Shown here: positions 1-6,947 of the stretch, in pieces
Layout: each line of letters opens with the position of its first letter
Numbering within the stretch: the stretch's first letter is position 1
Source of the DNA: Methanolacinia sp964465295
GTDB lineage: Archaea; Halobacteriota; Methanomicrobia; Methanomicrobiales; Methanomicrobiaceae
Length of the DNA: 6,947 nucleotides
Assembly: GCA_964465295.1 (NCBI GenBank)
Contig: CAYXKC010000082.1
Location: 1 to 6,947, forward strand
Direction: 5' to 3'
The notes under the pieces: model-generated
Told to the model about the DNA's origin: nothing
What the model saw: only the letters and a program-made list of their open reading frames with translations
The model's database searches: none
Position numbers and translations under genes: made by a program

Positions 1-911
1 CGCACAGCGACCTCGATACCCTGTTCACGGAGTGTGCTCAGGGCTTCATCGACAATTGCATTTCTGCCGGCTTCAATACCGAGAACTTCCGATATCTCCG
101 CAATGTTGTTTGTTCGGGTACGGGCAGTGTCTACGCCTTCGACCTCAAATACACCCTTAAGGTTGGAGCCTTCAGTATATAGAATATACTCCCCGTTCTC
201 CTTTCTGACAACAACACGCTCGATATCATCGATACCCTGGACGATTACGTTCCTTACATGCTCTGCAAGGGTGAAGAGGTTCTGGTAACTCTCGGAATCC
301 TTGGGGTGGAAGAATAACTTCAGGTGATCCGGGTCGGCCTCAGACTCGAAATCACGGTAATGGCCGCGATCGCGAATCTTCTTCGGAGCCCTCTCCATGA
401 TCTCGTCGATCGAGATCTTCCTCTTCTTGCAGACATCCTTGTTGAGAACCACTTCAACGTGCATCTCCACCATATCGGTCTTGATATCACCGAACTCGTG
501 AAGGTGGGCGGCTTCAATCTGCCAGCTGACTTCACGGGCACGGTCACGATTGTTGGAATAGTCTTCTTCAAGGAAGATCGTCATCGTCGGTGTACTCGGG
601 GATTTTCTCGCGTCCATAATCTCGATAAGACGGGGAAGACCGAGTGTTACGTTAATCTCGGCCACACCGGCGTAGTGGAAGGTACGCATCGTCATCTGTG
701 TACCGGGCTCGCCGATAGACTGTGCTGCGATGATACCTACAGCCTCGCAGGGTTCAATCCTTGTCTTTTCATACTCTTCAAAGATCTTTTCCATTATCTC
801 TTTGAACTGTTTGTCGGACATTTCATGATCGGAGATGTACTTCCTGAGATCGTTCTTGGTCTTGACGGGGAGATCCGCCTCCTCGATCTTCTTCTCGTAT
901 TTCGGCTTCAT
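1..911 (-). CDS. rpoA2: DNA-directed RNA polymerase subunit A'' (partial, 3' end cut by window edge)
   Basis: This is the C-terminal part of the archaeal largest polymerase subunit, matching the second part of Pol II Rpb1. I translated it by hand from the ATG at 911: 303 codons stay open to the left edge with no stop. Family members are usually nearer 380-400 residues, so roughly the last 80-100 are missing. Residues 1-50 are a charged, helical lead-in. Residues 54-98 hold the hallmark block with EPCEAVGIIAAQSIGEPGTQ and then MTMRTFHYAGVAE. This is the trigger helix/loop, which closes over the incoming nucleotide; His79 aligns with yeast Rpb1 His1085. GLPRLIEIMDARK follows at 91-103. Residues 104-303 correspond to the jaw/cleft region. 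The ATG lies 4 bases after the rpoA1 stop and has a strong Shine-Dalgarno sequence, which fixes the start. The split from A' is the normal archaeal arrangement. No intein interrupts the visible part. Identity is very secure. Confidence 0.97.
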   Translation of the reverse strand, partial: MKPKYEKKIEEADLPVKTKNDLRKYISDHEMSDKQFKEIMEKIFEEYEKTRIEPCEAVGIIAAQSIGEPGTQMTMRTFHYAGVAEINVTLGLPRLIEIMDARKSPSTPTMTIFLEEDYSNNRDRAREVSWQIEAAHLHEFGDIKTDMVEMHVEVVLNKDVCKKRKISIDEIMERAPKKIRDRGHYRDFESEADPDHLKLFFHPKDSESYQNLFTLAEHVRNVIVQGIDDIERVVVRKENGEYILYTEGSNLKGVFEVEGVDTARTRTNNIAEISEVLGIEAGRNAIVDEALSTLREQGIEVAV

Positions 912-915
912 TGTT

Positions 916-3558
916 TCACACCTCCTCCCTGAGGATACTCTCTACAATTCCCTTCACGTCCGCCGGATCGCCCATACTGCTCTTTGCAGGATCGGTGGAG
1001 TCTTCTCCGTACTTGAACTGGATGATACGGCCTCCGGATGTCCTGACGGTTCCGTCGTAGCCTACTTTTAAGTCCTGGAGAGCGTTGATCATACGCCTCT
1101 GGAGATAACCGCTCTGTGATGTACGGACCGCAGTATCTACAAGACCTTCACGTCCTCCGATTGCATGGAAGAAGAATTCGGTCGGTGTAAGTCCGCTCTT
1201 GTAGCTGTTCCTGACAAAACCGTGTGCCGGAGCACCCCTGTCGCCCTTCTTGAAGTGCGGAAGGGTTCTGCCTTCGTAACCACGGGTGATACGCTCACCA
1301 CGAACAGCCTGCTGTCCGATACAGCCTGCCATCTGGGTAAGGTTAAGCATTGAACCACGGGCACCACTGACTGCCATTACTACCGCACTGTTTGAAAGAC
1401 CCAGGTGACGGTTTGCAATCTGTCCTGTTCTGTCACGGGCTTTTCCGAGAACCTGCATGATCTGCATCTCGAGGGTCTCCTCAAGCGTCCTTCCGGGCAT
1501 CGGTTCGAGCTGTCCCTCTTCATATATACGGATACGGCGCTCCACATCGTCCTCGGCTTCGTTGAGGACCTCGTCGATCTGGCCGTACTCGATCTTGCTT
1601 AAGTCCTCGTCGTCGATACCGAACGAGAAACCGTCATACATGATTCCGCGAATCGAGAGTTTGGTCACATCGTCTACAAACTGCCGGCCCCTGTCAAGTC
1701 CTGACTGGCGGATTATTCTCTGGAGAATCTTACCCTTGAATGCACCGATGGACTCCTTGTCGATAACTCCGCATATAAGCTCGCCGTCGATAATCCTGAC
1801 ATATGCATCAGTCTCACAGTTCTCCTTTTTACATACGTCACAGTTCTCGCATGAACTCGCCTTGTAAACCATATTCAGGTTATCCGGGAGGATCATCGAG
1901 AATACCTGCTTGTTGGTCCAGTATTCGACGCCGTCTTCGACCTTTCCGGGTTTGGGAAGGTGCTCGGGTGTGCTCGACCTGAGAAGATACAAAACGCCCT
2001 TCTTGTCGAACCATCTCACCTGGTGTGTAAGGATGAATATACCCGATATATGATCGTGGATACCCCCGATAATCGGGCCCCCGAACCTCGGTGACATGAT
2101 ATTCTCGGCAACGCTTGCGAGCATGAACGCCTCTGCACGGGCCTCTTCAGTCTGGGGAACGTGCAGGTTCATCTCATCACCGTCGAAATCGGCGTTGTAT
2201 GGAGGACATACAGCAGGATTCAGCCTGAAGGTCTTTCCGTCCATCAGCACGACACGGTGTGCCATGATACTCATCCTGTGAAGAGACGGCTGACGGTTGA
2301 AGAGAACGATATCGTCATTCCTTAGCTGCCTGTCGACCGTCCACCCGGGCTCAAGCATCTCGGCCACGTTTTCACGTGTCATATCCGAGAGGCGGACACG
2401 TCTTCCGTCGGGCCTGATTCCGTAATTCGCACCGCAGGGTGAGTTGACTGTGGGCCGGACCGGTCCTGTAAGGACCATCTCCCTTATCTCCTCGATATTG
2501 AACGGGGTGACCCTGATCGGGACGCTCATCTCGTTTGCGACTGCAAGCGGAATTCCTACCTGTCCGATTGAAAGGTTTGGATCGGGTGATATTACCGTAC
2601 GTGCAGAGAAGTTGACACGCTTTCCGGAGAGCGATCCGCGGAAACGTCCGTCTTTTCCTTTAAGACGCTGCGAGATCGTCTTTAGCGGCCTTCCGCTCCT
2701 GTGGCGGGCGGGAGGACAGCCGGCAACCTCGTTGTCGAGGTACGTTGTTACGTGGTACTGTAAAAGCTCCCAGAGATCCTCGATAATTAGCTGGGGCGCA
2801 CCTGCGTCCTGGTTCTCCTTGAATCTCTGGTTGATACGGATGATATCGACGAGCTTGTGGGTCAGATCATCCTCGGACCTCTGTCCGTTCTCAAGGATGA
2901 TCGAAGGCCTCATTGTTACAGGCGGAACCGGGAGAACCGTTAAACACGTCCATTCGGGCCTTGCAACATCGGGATTGATTCCAAGAAGTCTGAGATCCTC
3001 GTCAGGGATCTTCTCGAGCCTTGCACGGATGTCTGCAGGAGTAAGCTTGTGATCGATCTTCCTGCCGTTCTCGTCGGTCATAACCTCTGAGAAGGTTGTC
3101 GGCTTTTCGAAGTTGATCTTTAACTGCTGTTCACCGCAGTAAGGGCATACACGCTCTTTTTTGATATCCTTTTCAGAGATGGTGTCCTCGTTCCTTTCGT
3201 CCTCGGGTCCGAGAACCTTGTGGATCTCGTCCTGGCTTAAAAGCAGCCTGCCGCACTCGCGGCATGCAACCCTTAACAGTTTCCTGATGAGCCTCGTATA
3301 TCCTACGTGGATTACAGGCTTAGCAAGCTCGATGTGGCCGAAATGGCCGGGACAGTCGCTCGCACGGTTTCCACATGTTTTGCACCGGAGACCCGGATCG
3401 ATAACACCGAGATGGAGATCCATCAGACCCTGGGGGTATGGAAAACCGTCATCGTCATAGGTATCGGCCCATATGATCTTCCTGACGCTCATCTTGCGGA
3501 TATCCTTGGGTGAGAGCAATCCGAACTCTATTTTTCCTACTCTTTTTGGACTTGCCAT
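916..3558 (-). CDS. rpoA1: DNA-directed RNA polymerase subunit A'
   Basis: This is the N-terminal two thirds of the largest subunit (Rpb1-like), 880 residues, a normal length for archaeal A'. The clamp carries two zinc sites: Cys59, Cys62, Cys69 and His72, then Cys99, Cys102, Cys138 and Cys141. Residues 287-322 form the lid/switch region, including GSLSGKRVNFSARTVI. The catalytic loop YNADFDGDEMNLH spans 454-466; Asp457, Asp459 and Asp461 hold metal A. A four-cysteine cluster lies at 570-581. The bridge helix (EFFFHAIGGREGLVDTAV and following, about 790-829) closes the cleft, and the protein ends soon after, at the usual A'/A'' break. I chose the ATG at 3558 because the protein then begins MASPKRVGKIEFG, as in relatives, and because it follows a ribosome site by 7 bases. 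An in-frame ATG at 3606 would add 16 unrelated residues overlapping rpoB1. Stop is TGA at 916-918. No intein or frameshift is seen. Confidence 0.98.
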   Translation of the reverse strand: MASPKRVGKIEFGLLSPKDIRKMSVRKIIWADTYDDDGFPYPQGLMDLHLGVIDPGLRCKTCGNRASDCPGHFGHIELAKPVIHVGYTRLIRKLLRVACRECGRLLLSQDEIHKVLGPEDERNEDTISEKDIKKERVCPYCGEQQLKINFEKPTTFSEVMTDENGRKIDHKLTPADIRARLEKIPDEDLRLLGINPDVARPEWTCLTVLPVPPVTMRPSIILENGQRSEDDLTHKLVDIIRINQRFKENQDAGAPQLIIEDLWELLQYHVTTYLDNEVAGCPPARHRSGRPLKTISQRLKGKDGRFRGSLSGKRVNFSARTVISPDPNLSIGQVGIPLAVANEMSVPIRVTPFNIEEIREMVLTGPVRPTVNSPCGANYGIRPDGRRVRLSDMTRENVAEMLEPGWTVDRQLRNDDIVLFNRQPSLHRMSIMAHRVVLMDGKTFRLNPAVCPPYNADFDGDEMNLHVPQTEEARAEAFMLASVAENIMSPRFGGPIIGGIHDHISGIFILTHQVRWFDKKGVLYLLRSSTPEHLPKPGKVEDGVEYWTNKQVFSMILPDNLNMVYKASSCENCDVCKKENCETDAYVRIIDGELICGVIDKESIGAFKGKILQRIIRQSGLDRGRQFVDDVTKLSIRGIMYDGFSFGIDDEDLSKIEYGQIDEVLNEAEDDVERRIRIYEEGQLEPMPGRTLEETLEMQIMQVLGKARDRTGQIANRHLGLSNSAVVMAVSGARGSMLNLTQMAGCIGQQAVRGERITRGYEGRTLPHFKKGDRGAPAHGFVRNSYKSGLTPTEFFFHAIGGREGLVDTAVRTSQSGYLQRRMINALQDLKVGYDGTVRTSGGRIIQFKYGEDSTDPAKSSMGDPADVKGIVESILREEV
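919..925 (-). promoter_or_regulatory. Shine-Dalgarno sequence of rpoA2
   Basis: GGAGGTG on the minus strand is a near-perfect match to the anti-Shine-Dalgarno end of archaeal 16S rRNA. It is made of the last codons of rpoA1 (GAG GAG GTG, just before its TGA). Nine bases separate GGAGG from the rpoA2 ATG. It fixes the rpoA2 start and means a ribosome finishing A' is placed directly over the next start. The match is seen; its use is inferred. Confidence 0.85.
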
Positions 3559-3565
3559 ATTTTTT

Positions 3566-3571
3566 ACCCCC
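3566..3571 (-). promoter_or_regulatory. Shine-Dalgarno sequence of rpoA1
   Basis: GGGGGT directly follows the rpoB1 TAA and stands 7 bases (AAAAAAT) before the ATG at 3558. It can pair with the anti-Shine-Dalgarno sequence through one G-U pair, so it is weaker than the site before rpoA2. It supports 3558 rather than 3606 as the start of rpoA1. Confidence 0.7.
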
Positions 3572-5401
3572 TTATACCTGGTCCTCCAGGTGAAGCCTGG
3601 GTGCAATACCCATACTCTTCATCTCGTCGAGGAGCAGCTTGAATGCATAGCTCATCTCGACCGAGTAGATATCGGTCTCGTTGCCGCATGCAAGGCAGCG
3701 TGTTGTATTGCGGTTGTGATCGAGGAAAGCGATCATTCCGCACTTGGCACAGACATACTGGTTAACTTTATCAGATTCATCTAAGAGACGCTCTTTTAAT
3801 GCCATTGCAGCACCATGTCCGATAAGAACATCACGCTCCATCTCTCCGAACCTCAGACCTCCTTCACGGGCACGACCCTCTGTCGGCTGGCGTGTAAGTA
3901 CCTGAACAGGTCCGCGTGAACGTGCGTGCATCTTTGAAGATACCATGTGGTAGAGTTTCTGGTAATAGATAACACCTACGTAGATATCCGCCTTAAACTG
4001 CCTTCCGGTAATTCCATCATACATTACTTCACGGCCGTTGTGGGCAAACCCGAGCGCCTGGAGAGATGACCTGAGGTTGTCCTCCTCCTCGCCGGAGAAA
4101 GCGGTTGCCTCGATCCTTCTTCCCTCAAGGGAAGCGACCTTTCCTCCAATCATCTCGAGCATGTGCCCGACTGTCATACGTGAAGGGATTGCATGCGGGT
4201 TGATAACAAGATCGGGTGCGATTCCCGACTCTGTAAAGGGCATGTTCTCCTGCGGAATGATGAGACCGACGACACCCTTCTGTCCGTGCCTTGACGCAAA
4301 CTTGTCGCCGACTTCGGGGACACGGATGTCGCGGGTCCTTACCTTTACAAGGCGTGAGGAGTTCTCACCCTCGGTTACTATTACAGTATCAACAATTCCG
4401 CGTTCGTTGCTTCTCATTGTAACGGATGTATCGCGGCGCTTTTCGACTGCAATCAGCTCTCCGCTCGGTTCCTCAAGGAAACGCGGAGGAGATGTCTTTC
4501 CGATGAGGACGTCTTTCTCACGTACGACCGTCTCGGGGTTGATTACACCGTCAGAGTCGAGACTCTGGTAGGACTCGGCACCGTGGGCACCGGAGACCTC
4601 TTCGTCGGGCACCTCGATCTTGTCGATCTGTCCGCCGGGGTAGCGTCTCTCTTCCCCGTCATATGTCCTGAAGAAATGAGACCGGCCTACACCGCGTTCG
4701 ATTGAGGCCTTGTTGAAAATGAGCGCATCTTCGATATTGAAACCTTCATATGAAAGAACAGCGACTACAAGATTCTGTCCTGCGGCACGGTCGTCTGAAC
4801 CGATAACCTTTGAGGTCTGGGTATGAACGATGGGCTTTTGGACATAGTGGAGAAGGTGGCCCCTCGTATCGGGCCTGAGCTTCATGTTCGATGCTCCGAA
4901 ACCGAGTGCCTGCTTGATCATACCGGCACCCATCGTTACACGCGGAGATGCGTTATGTTCAGGGAACGGAACGTGGGCAGCACCTATTCCGAGAATAAGA
5001 GACGGATCGATCTCCAGGTGTGTATGCTCGGGGGTCAGGTCCTCTTCCCTTATTGCAATAAAGAGATCCTCCTCCTCTTCCGCATCGATAAATTCGATCA
5101 AACCGGCTGTAACAAGGTCATTGAACTCGATCTCCAGGGATTCGATCCTTCTGATATCGTCATTCGTGATAAGCGGCCGTCCGTCCTCTATAATTATAAG
5201 AGGGCGTCTTGCACGGCCCCTGTCGGTGTGTATGATGATATCCCCGTTAAATTCCTTGTGTGAGATATTGATCTCGGTGGACAGCTCTCCGCGCCTTCTC
5301 ATCCTGCGGACATTGCCTACCAGATCGACAGGGTCCTCACAGAGCCCTATAAGTGCTCCGTCTACAAAGACCCTTGATTTTTTTATGATATTTGCGCTCA
5401 T
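3572..5401 (-). CDS. rpoB1: DNA-directed RNA polymerase subunit B'
   Basis: This is the C-terminal part of the second largest subunit (Rpb2-like), complete at 609 residues. It begins in the external region with SRVFVDGALIG (9-19). The LSYEGFNIEDALIFNK block (216-231) contains Glu224 and Asp225, which align with yeast Rpb2 Glu836/Asp837 near metal B. GDKFASRHGQKG (365-376) carries Lys367 and Lys375, equivalent to yeast Lys979/Lys987 in the hybrid-binding/active site. The wall/anchor part follows. Residues 494-524 hold the RSRGPVQVLTRQP and GGLRFGEMERD signatures. A C-terminal zinc ribbon uses Cys551, Cys554, Cys569 and Cys572. The ATG at 5401 overlaps the rpoB2 stop as ATGA, with AGGAG 5 bases upstream, suggesting coupled translation. 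The gene ends with TAA at 3572-3574, 13 bases before rpoA1. Codons 6-8 contain a run of seven A. B'/B'' as separate genes is typical of many methanogens. No defect is seen. Confidence 0.98.
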   Translation of the reverse strand: MSANIIKKSRVFVDGALIGLCEDPVDLVGNVRRMRRRGELSTEINISHKEFNGDIIIHTDRGRARRPLIIIEDGRPLITNDDIRRIESLEIEFNDLVTAGLIEFIDAEEEEDLFIAIREEDLTPEHTHLEIDPSLILGIGAAHVPFPEHNASPRVTMGAGMIKQALGFGASNMKLRPDTRGHLLHYVQKPIVHTQTSKVIGSDDRAAGQNLVVAVLSYEGFNIEDALIFNKASIERGVGRSHFFRTYDGEERRYPGGQIDKIEVPDEEVSGAHGAESYQSLDSDGVINPETVVREKDVLIGKTSPPRFLEEPSGELIAVEKRRDTSVTMRSNERGIVDTVIVTEGENSSRLVKVRTRDIRVPEVGDKFASRHGQKGVVGLIIPQENMPFTESGIAPDLVINPHAIPSRMTVGHMLEMIGGKVASLEGRRIEATAFSGEEEDNLRSSLQALGFAHNGREVMYDGITGRQFKADIYVGVIYYQKLYHMVSSKMHARSRGPVQVLTRQPTEGRAREGGLRFGEMERDVLIGHGAAMALKERLLDESDKVNQYVCAKCGMIAFLDHNRNTTRCLACGNETDIYSVEMSYAFKLLLDEMKSMGIAPRLHLEDQV

Positions 5402-6947
5402 AGCAACTCCTGTTTTAGCTCTTCTACACCGAGGTTATAGAGAACTCTCATTACAACCTGTTCGTCCTTTACGCCCTTTGATATCTCCACCATCTGGGCG
5501 AAGTTCTTTACAAGACCACAGTTTGGACCTTCCGGAGTCTCGGAGGGACAGATACGGCCCCACTGTGTCGGGTGCAGATCACGAGCCTCGAAATGCGGCT
5601 GTGAACGTGAAAGCGGTGAAATTACACGCCTTAGATGTGAAATTACCGCCATATGGTCGACACGATCGAGAAGCTGCGACACACCGGTTCTTCCGCCGAC
5701 CCAGTTACCTGTTGCAAGCGGATGAAGAAGACGCTCCGTAAGAACGTCCGCACGAACGGCGGTGCTTATCGAGAGGTCGCGATGCCTCATGCTTGCACGC
5801 TCGAGCTGGTATTTTACATCCCTTGTAAGCCTGTTGAGAGATATACGGAAGAGGTCCTCCATAAGGTCTCCTGCGAGTTTTAAGCGCTTGTTGGAGTAAT
5901 GATCCTTGTCGTCGATCCTTCTCTTCTCAAGAACAAGATCGAAGCAGGCCTCTGCCATTCTTCCAAGGAAGTGAGCCTTTGCAAGCCTCACGGTCTGGAC
6001 ATGAGCCAAATATCCAGGATCTTCCTCCTTGATCCCGGCAGGCATGAGTTCATTGAGATGAGGAAGGAGGTAGTTGTCAAGAACGAACTCTGCGCGTTTC
6101 CTCTGGTAATCGCGGGTCTGGTTGGGTGCAAGCTTCTTTCCGACATACATTATGCCTTCCTCGACGGTGTCGCACTCGCCTTCCTCAAGGTTCTGGAGCA
6201 TAAATGTGAGGAGGTCCTCGTCGGTCGAGACCGCATTTACGATGTCATGGTCACTTGTAAGTCCCAGCGCTCTCATGAGATCCACGAACTTTAAGTGCCC
6301 TGCAACAGACGGGAAGGATACTTCGAGGAGGTTTCTCTTGTTCCTCTCGACGATTACAAGCGCACGGTAGCCGCGGAACTGTGAAAAGACCTTTGCAACA
6401 AAGATCTTCTCGTTGTAACGCTCGGTAAACTCTGTCATGATCTTGTTCGATGCAAGATCCTCAAGAGTCATTAAAACGCGCTCGGAACCGTTCACTATAA
6501 AGTATCCGCCGGGATCGTGTGAATCCTCACCATGTTCGATCCTTTCCTCATCGGACATTCCGTGAAGGTTACAGGCTTTTGAACCAACCATTACAGGAAG
6601 CTGGCCGATTGTTGTCGTAATAGGATCGCTCCTTTCATCACCCTGTACAAGGATCATGTCGAGCATAATCGGTGCAGCATACGTCAGGTTTCTAAGCCTC
6701 GCCTCACTTGGGAAAAGGCTCGACTGAGAACCGTCCGCTTCACGCACAACCGGTTTTTCAACCCTTATGTTTCCTAATTCTACCCACACAGGGTCATTGT
6801 CCTTGCCCCTCTGGGCGATATCGGTCTCAATGACCCTCTGTTCATCAACCACTTTCTGGAGATTGAATTCCAGGAAATGGTTGTATGAATCGAGCTGATG
6901 TCTTGCGACATGTTCTCTTGAAAAGTAAGATTTTGATAATGTCTTTC
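5398..6947 (-). CDS. rpoB2: DNA-directed RNA polymerase subunit B'' (partial, 5' end cut by window edge)
   Basis: This is the N-terminal part of the second largest subunit (Rpb2-like). The frame is open to the right edge, with 515 codons visible plus two stray bases; the true start lies outside. A GTG at 6852 could pass for a start, but the 31 codons before it encode typical family sequence (SYFSREHVARHQLDSYNHFL), so translation must begin further right. Only a short N-terminus should be missing. Counting from the first visible residue, the protrusion/lobe signature GGYFIVNGSERVLMTLEDL is at about 146-164, DDKDHYSNKRLKLAG at about 345-359, the fork area around 407-441, and RDLHPTQWGRICPSETPEGP followed by NCGLVKN at about 455-481. 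These parts line one side of the cleft and contact DNA and the hybrid. The protein ends LKQELL, with TGA at 5398-5400 overlapping the rpoB1 ATG. In many archaea rpoH precedes this gene; that is not visible here. Confidence 0.97.
   Translation of the reverse strand, partial: KTLSKSYFSREHVARHQLDSYNHFLEFNLQKVVDEQRVIETDIAQRGKDNDPVWVELGNIRVEKPVVREADGSQSSLFPSEARLRNLTYAAPIMLDMILVQGDERSDPITTTIGQLPVMVGSKACNLHGMSDEERIEHGEDSHDPGGYFIVNGSERVLMTLEDLASNKIMTEFTERYNEKIFVAKVFSQFRGYRALVIVERNKRNLLEVSFPSVAGHLKFVDLMRALGLTSDHDIVNAVSTDEDLLTFMLQNLEEGECDTVEEGIMYVGKKLAPNQTRDYQRKRAEFVLDNYLLPHLNELMPAGIKEEDPGYLAHVQTVRLAKAHFLGRMAEACFDLVLEKRRIDDKDHYSNKRLKLAGDLMEDLFRISLNRLTRDVKYQLERASMRHRDLSISTAVRADVLTERLLHPLATGNWVGGRTGVSQLLDRVDHMAVISHLRRVISPLSRSQPHFEARDLHPTQWGRICPSETPEGPNCGLVKNFAQMVEISKGVKDEQVVMRVLYNLGVEELKQELL
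5407..5411 (-). promoter_or_regulatory. Shine-Dalgarno sequence of rpoB1
   Basis: AGGAG on the minus strand lies inside the last codons of rpoB2 (CAG GAG), 5 bases before the rpoB1 ATG at 5401. Together with the ATGA stop/start overlap it supports this start and suggests that B' is translated by ribosomes ending on B''. Confidence 0.8.

Noticed and set aside
365..374. Perfect 10-base palindrome CGCGATCGCG
   Set aside because: It is explained by Arg-Asp-Arg codons in A'' and occurs once as a lone short palindrome. It recalls cyanobacterial HIP1 repeats, but the organism and the copy number do not fit.
541..620. Possible frameshift in rpoA2 near residues 100-110
   Set aside because: A first reading suggested a stop here. 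Careful re-translation gives a continuous ARKSPSTPTMTIFLEEDY, so the frame is intact.
324..932. A 202-codon plus-strand frame opposite rpoA2
   Set aside because: The minus strand encodes an unbroken A'' with all family motifs here. The plus-strand product has no recognisable features.
2444..3052. A 202-codon plus-strand frame opposite rpoA1, and a 177-codon one at 4038-4571 opposite rpoB1
   Set aside because: Both are shadows of strongly conserved minus-strand coding sequence, with low-complexity Ser/Arg-rich translations.
3559..3571. The 13-base rpoB1-rpoA1 gap as a terminator or promoter
   Set aside because: It has no stem-loop and no T-run on the transcribed message, only a ribosome site and an A-run. 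It is too short for a TATA/BRE promoter with spacing, unless one overlaps the end of rpoB1, for which I see no clear case.
3559..3606. Longer rpoA1 starting at the in-frame ATG at 3606
   Set aside because: The extra 16 residues do not resemble A' N-termini and would overlap the end of rpoB1. The ATG at 3558 has a ribosome site and gives the standard N-terminus.
916..5401. Inteins in rpoA1 or rpoB1
   Set aside because: Both proteins have normal family lengths (880 and 609 residues), and the conserved motifs are uninterrupted.
4884..5741. A 285-codon open frame on the plus strand, antisense to the rpoB1/rpoB2 junction
   Set aside because: It is Ser/Ile/Arg-rich with no recognisable family, and lies wholly opposite conserved polymerase codons. 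Such long antisense frames arise from the codon bias of the real genes.

Overview
This window is a stretch of the core RNA polymerase operon of a euryarchaeon, most likely a methanogen. All real genes lie on the minus strand, so transcription runs from the right edge to the left edge. The order is rpoB2 (subunit B'', 5' end cut by the right edge), rpoB1 (B'), rpoA1 (A') and rpoA2 (A'', 3' end cut by the left edge). Two features place it in Archaea: the largest subunit is split into A' and A'', and the proteins align with eukaryotic Pol II Rpb1/Rpb2 rather than with bacterial beta/beta'. The additional split of the second subunit into B'' and B' is a known feature of many methanogens and some other euryarchaea. 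The sequence style and moderate GC suggest Methanomicrobiales or a relative, but this is an impression and not a computed placement.

The layout is very compact. rpoB2 ends in a 4-base ATGA overlap with the start of rpoB1 (5398-5401). rpoB1 and rpoA1 are separated by 13 bases, and rpoA1 and rpoA2 by 4 bases. Each of the three internal starts has a plausible Shine-Dalgarno sequence just upstream; two of these lie inside the last codons of the preceding gene. No promoter, terminator, RNA gene, mobile element, repeat array or gap over 13 bases is present. This implies one polycistronic message with coupled translation of subunits that are needed together.

Together the four polypeptides form the catalytic body of the enzyme. 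B'' supplies the protrusion, lobe and fork. B' supplies the hybrid-binding region, wall and C-terminal zinc site. A' supplies the clamp, the metal A aspartates and the bridge helix. A'' supplies the trigger loop and the rest of the cleft. All key catalytic motifs are intact, reading frames are unbroken, and no intein is seen. In archaea the small subunit gene rpoH usually precedes rpoB2, and nusA/ribosomal protein genes usually follow rpoA2; those would lie outside the window.

I looked for a new system on both strands and did not find one. The long plus-strand open frames are antisense shadows of the polymerase genes. The points worth a second look are modest: a four-cysteine cluster in A', the coupled gene junctions, a start-codon trap at rpoB2, and an A7 tract near the rpoB1 start.
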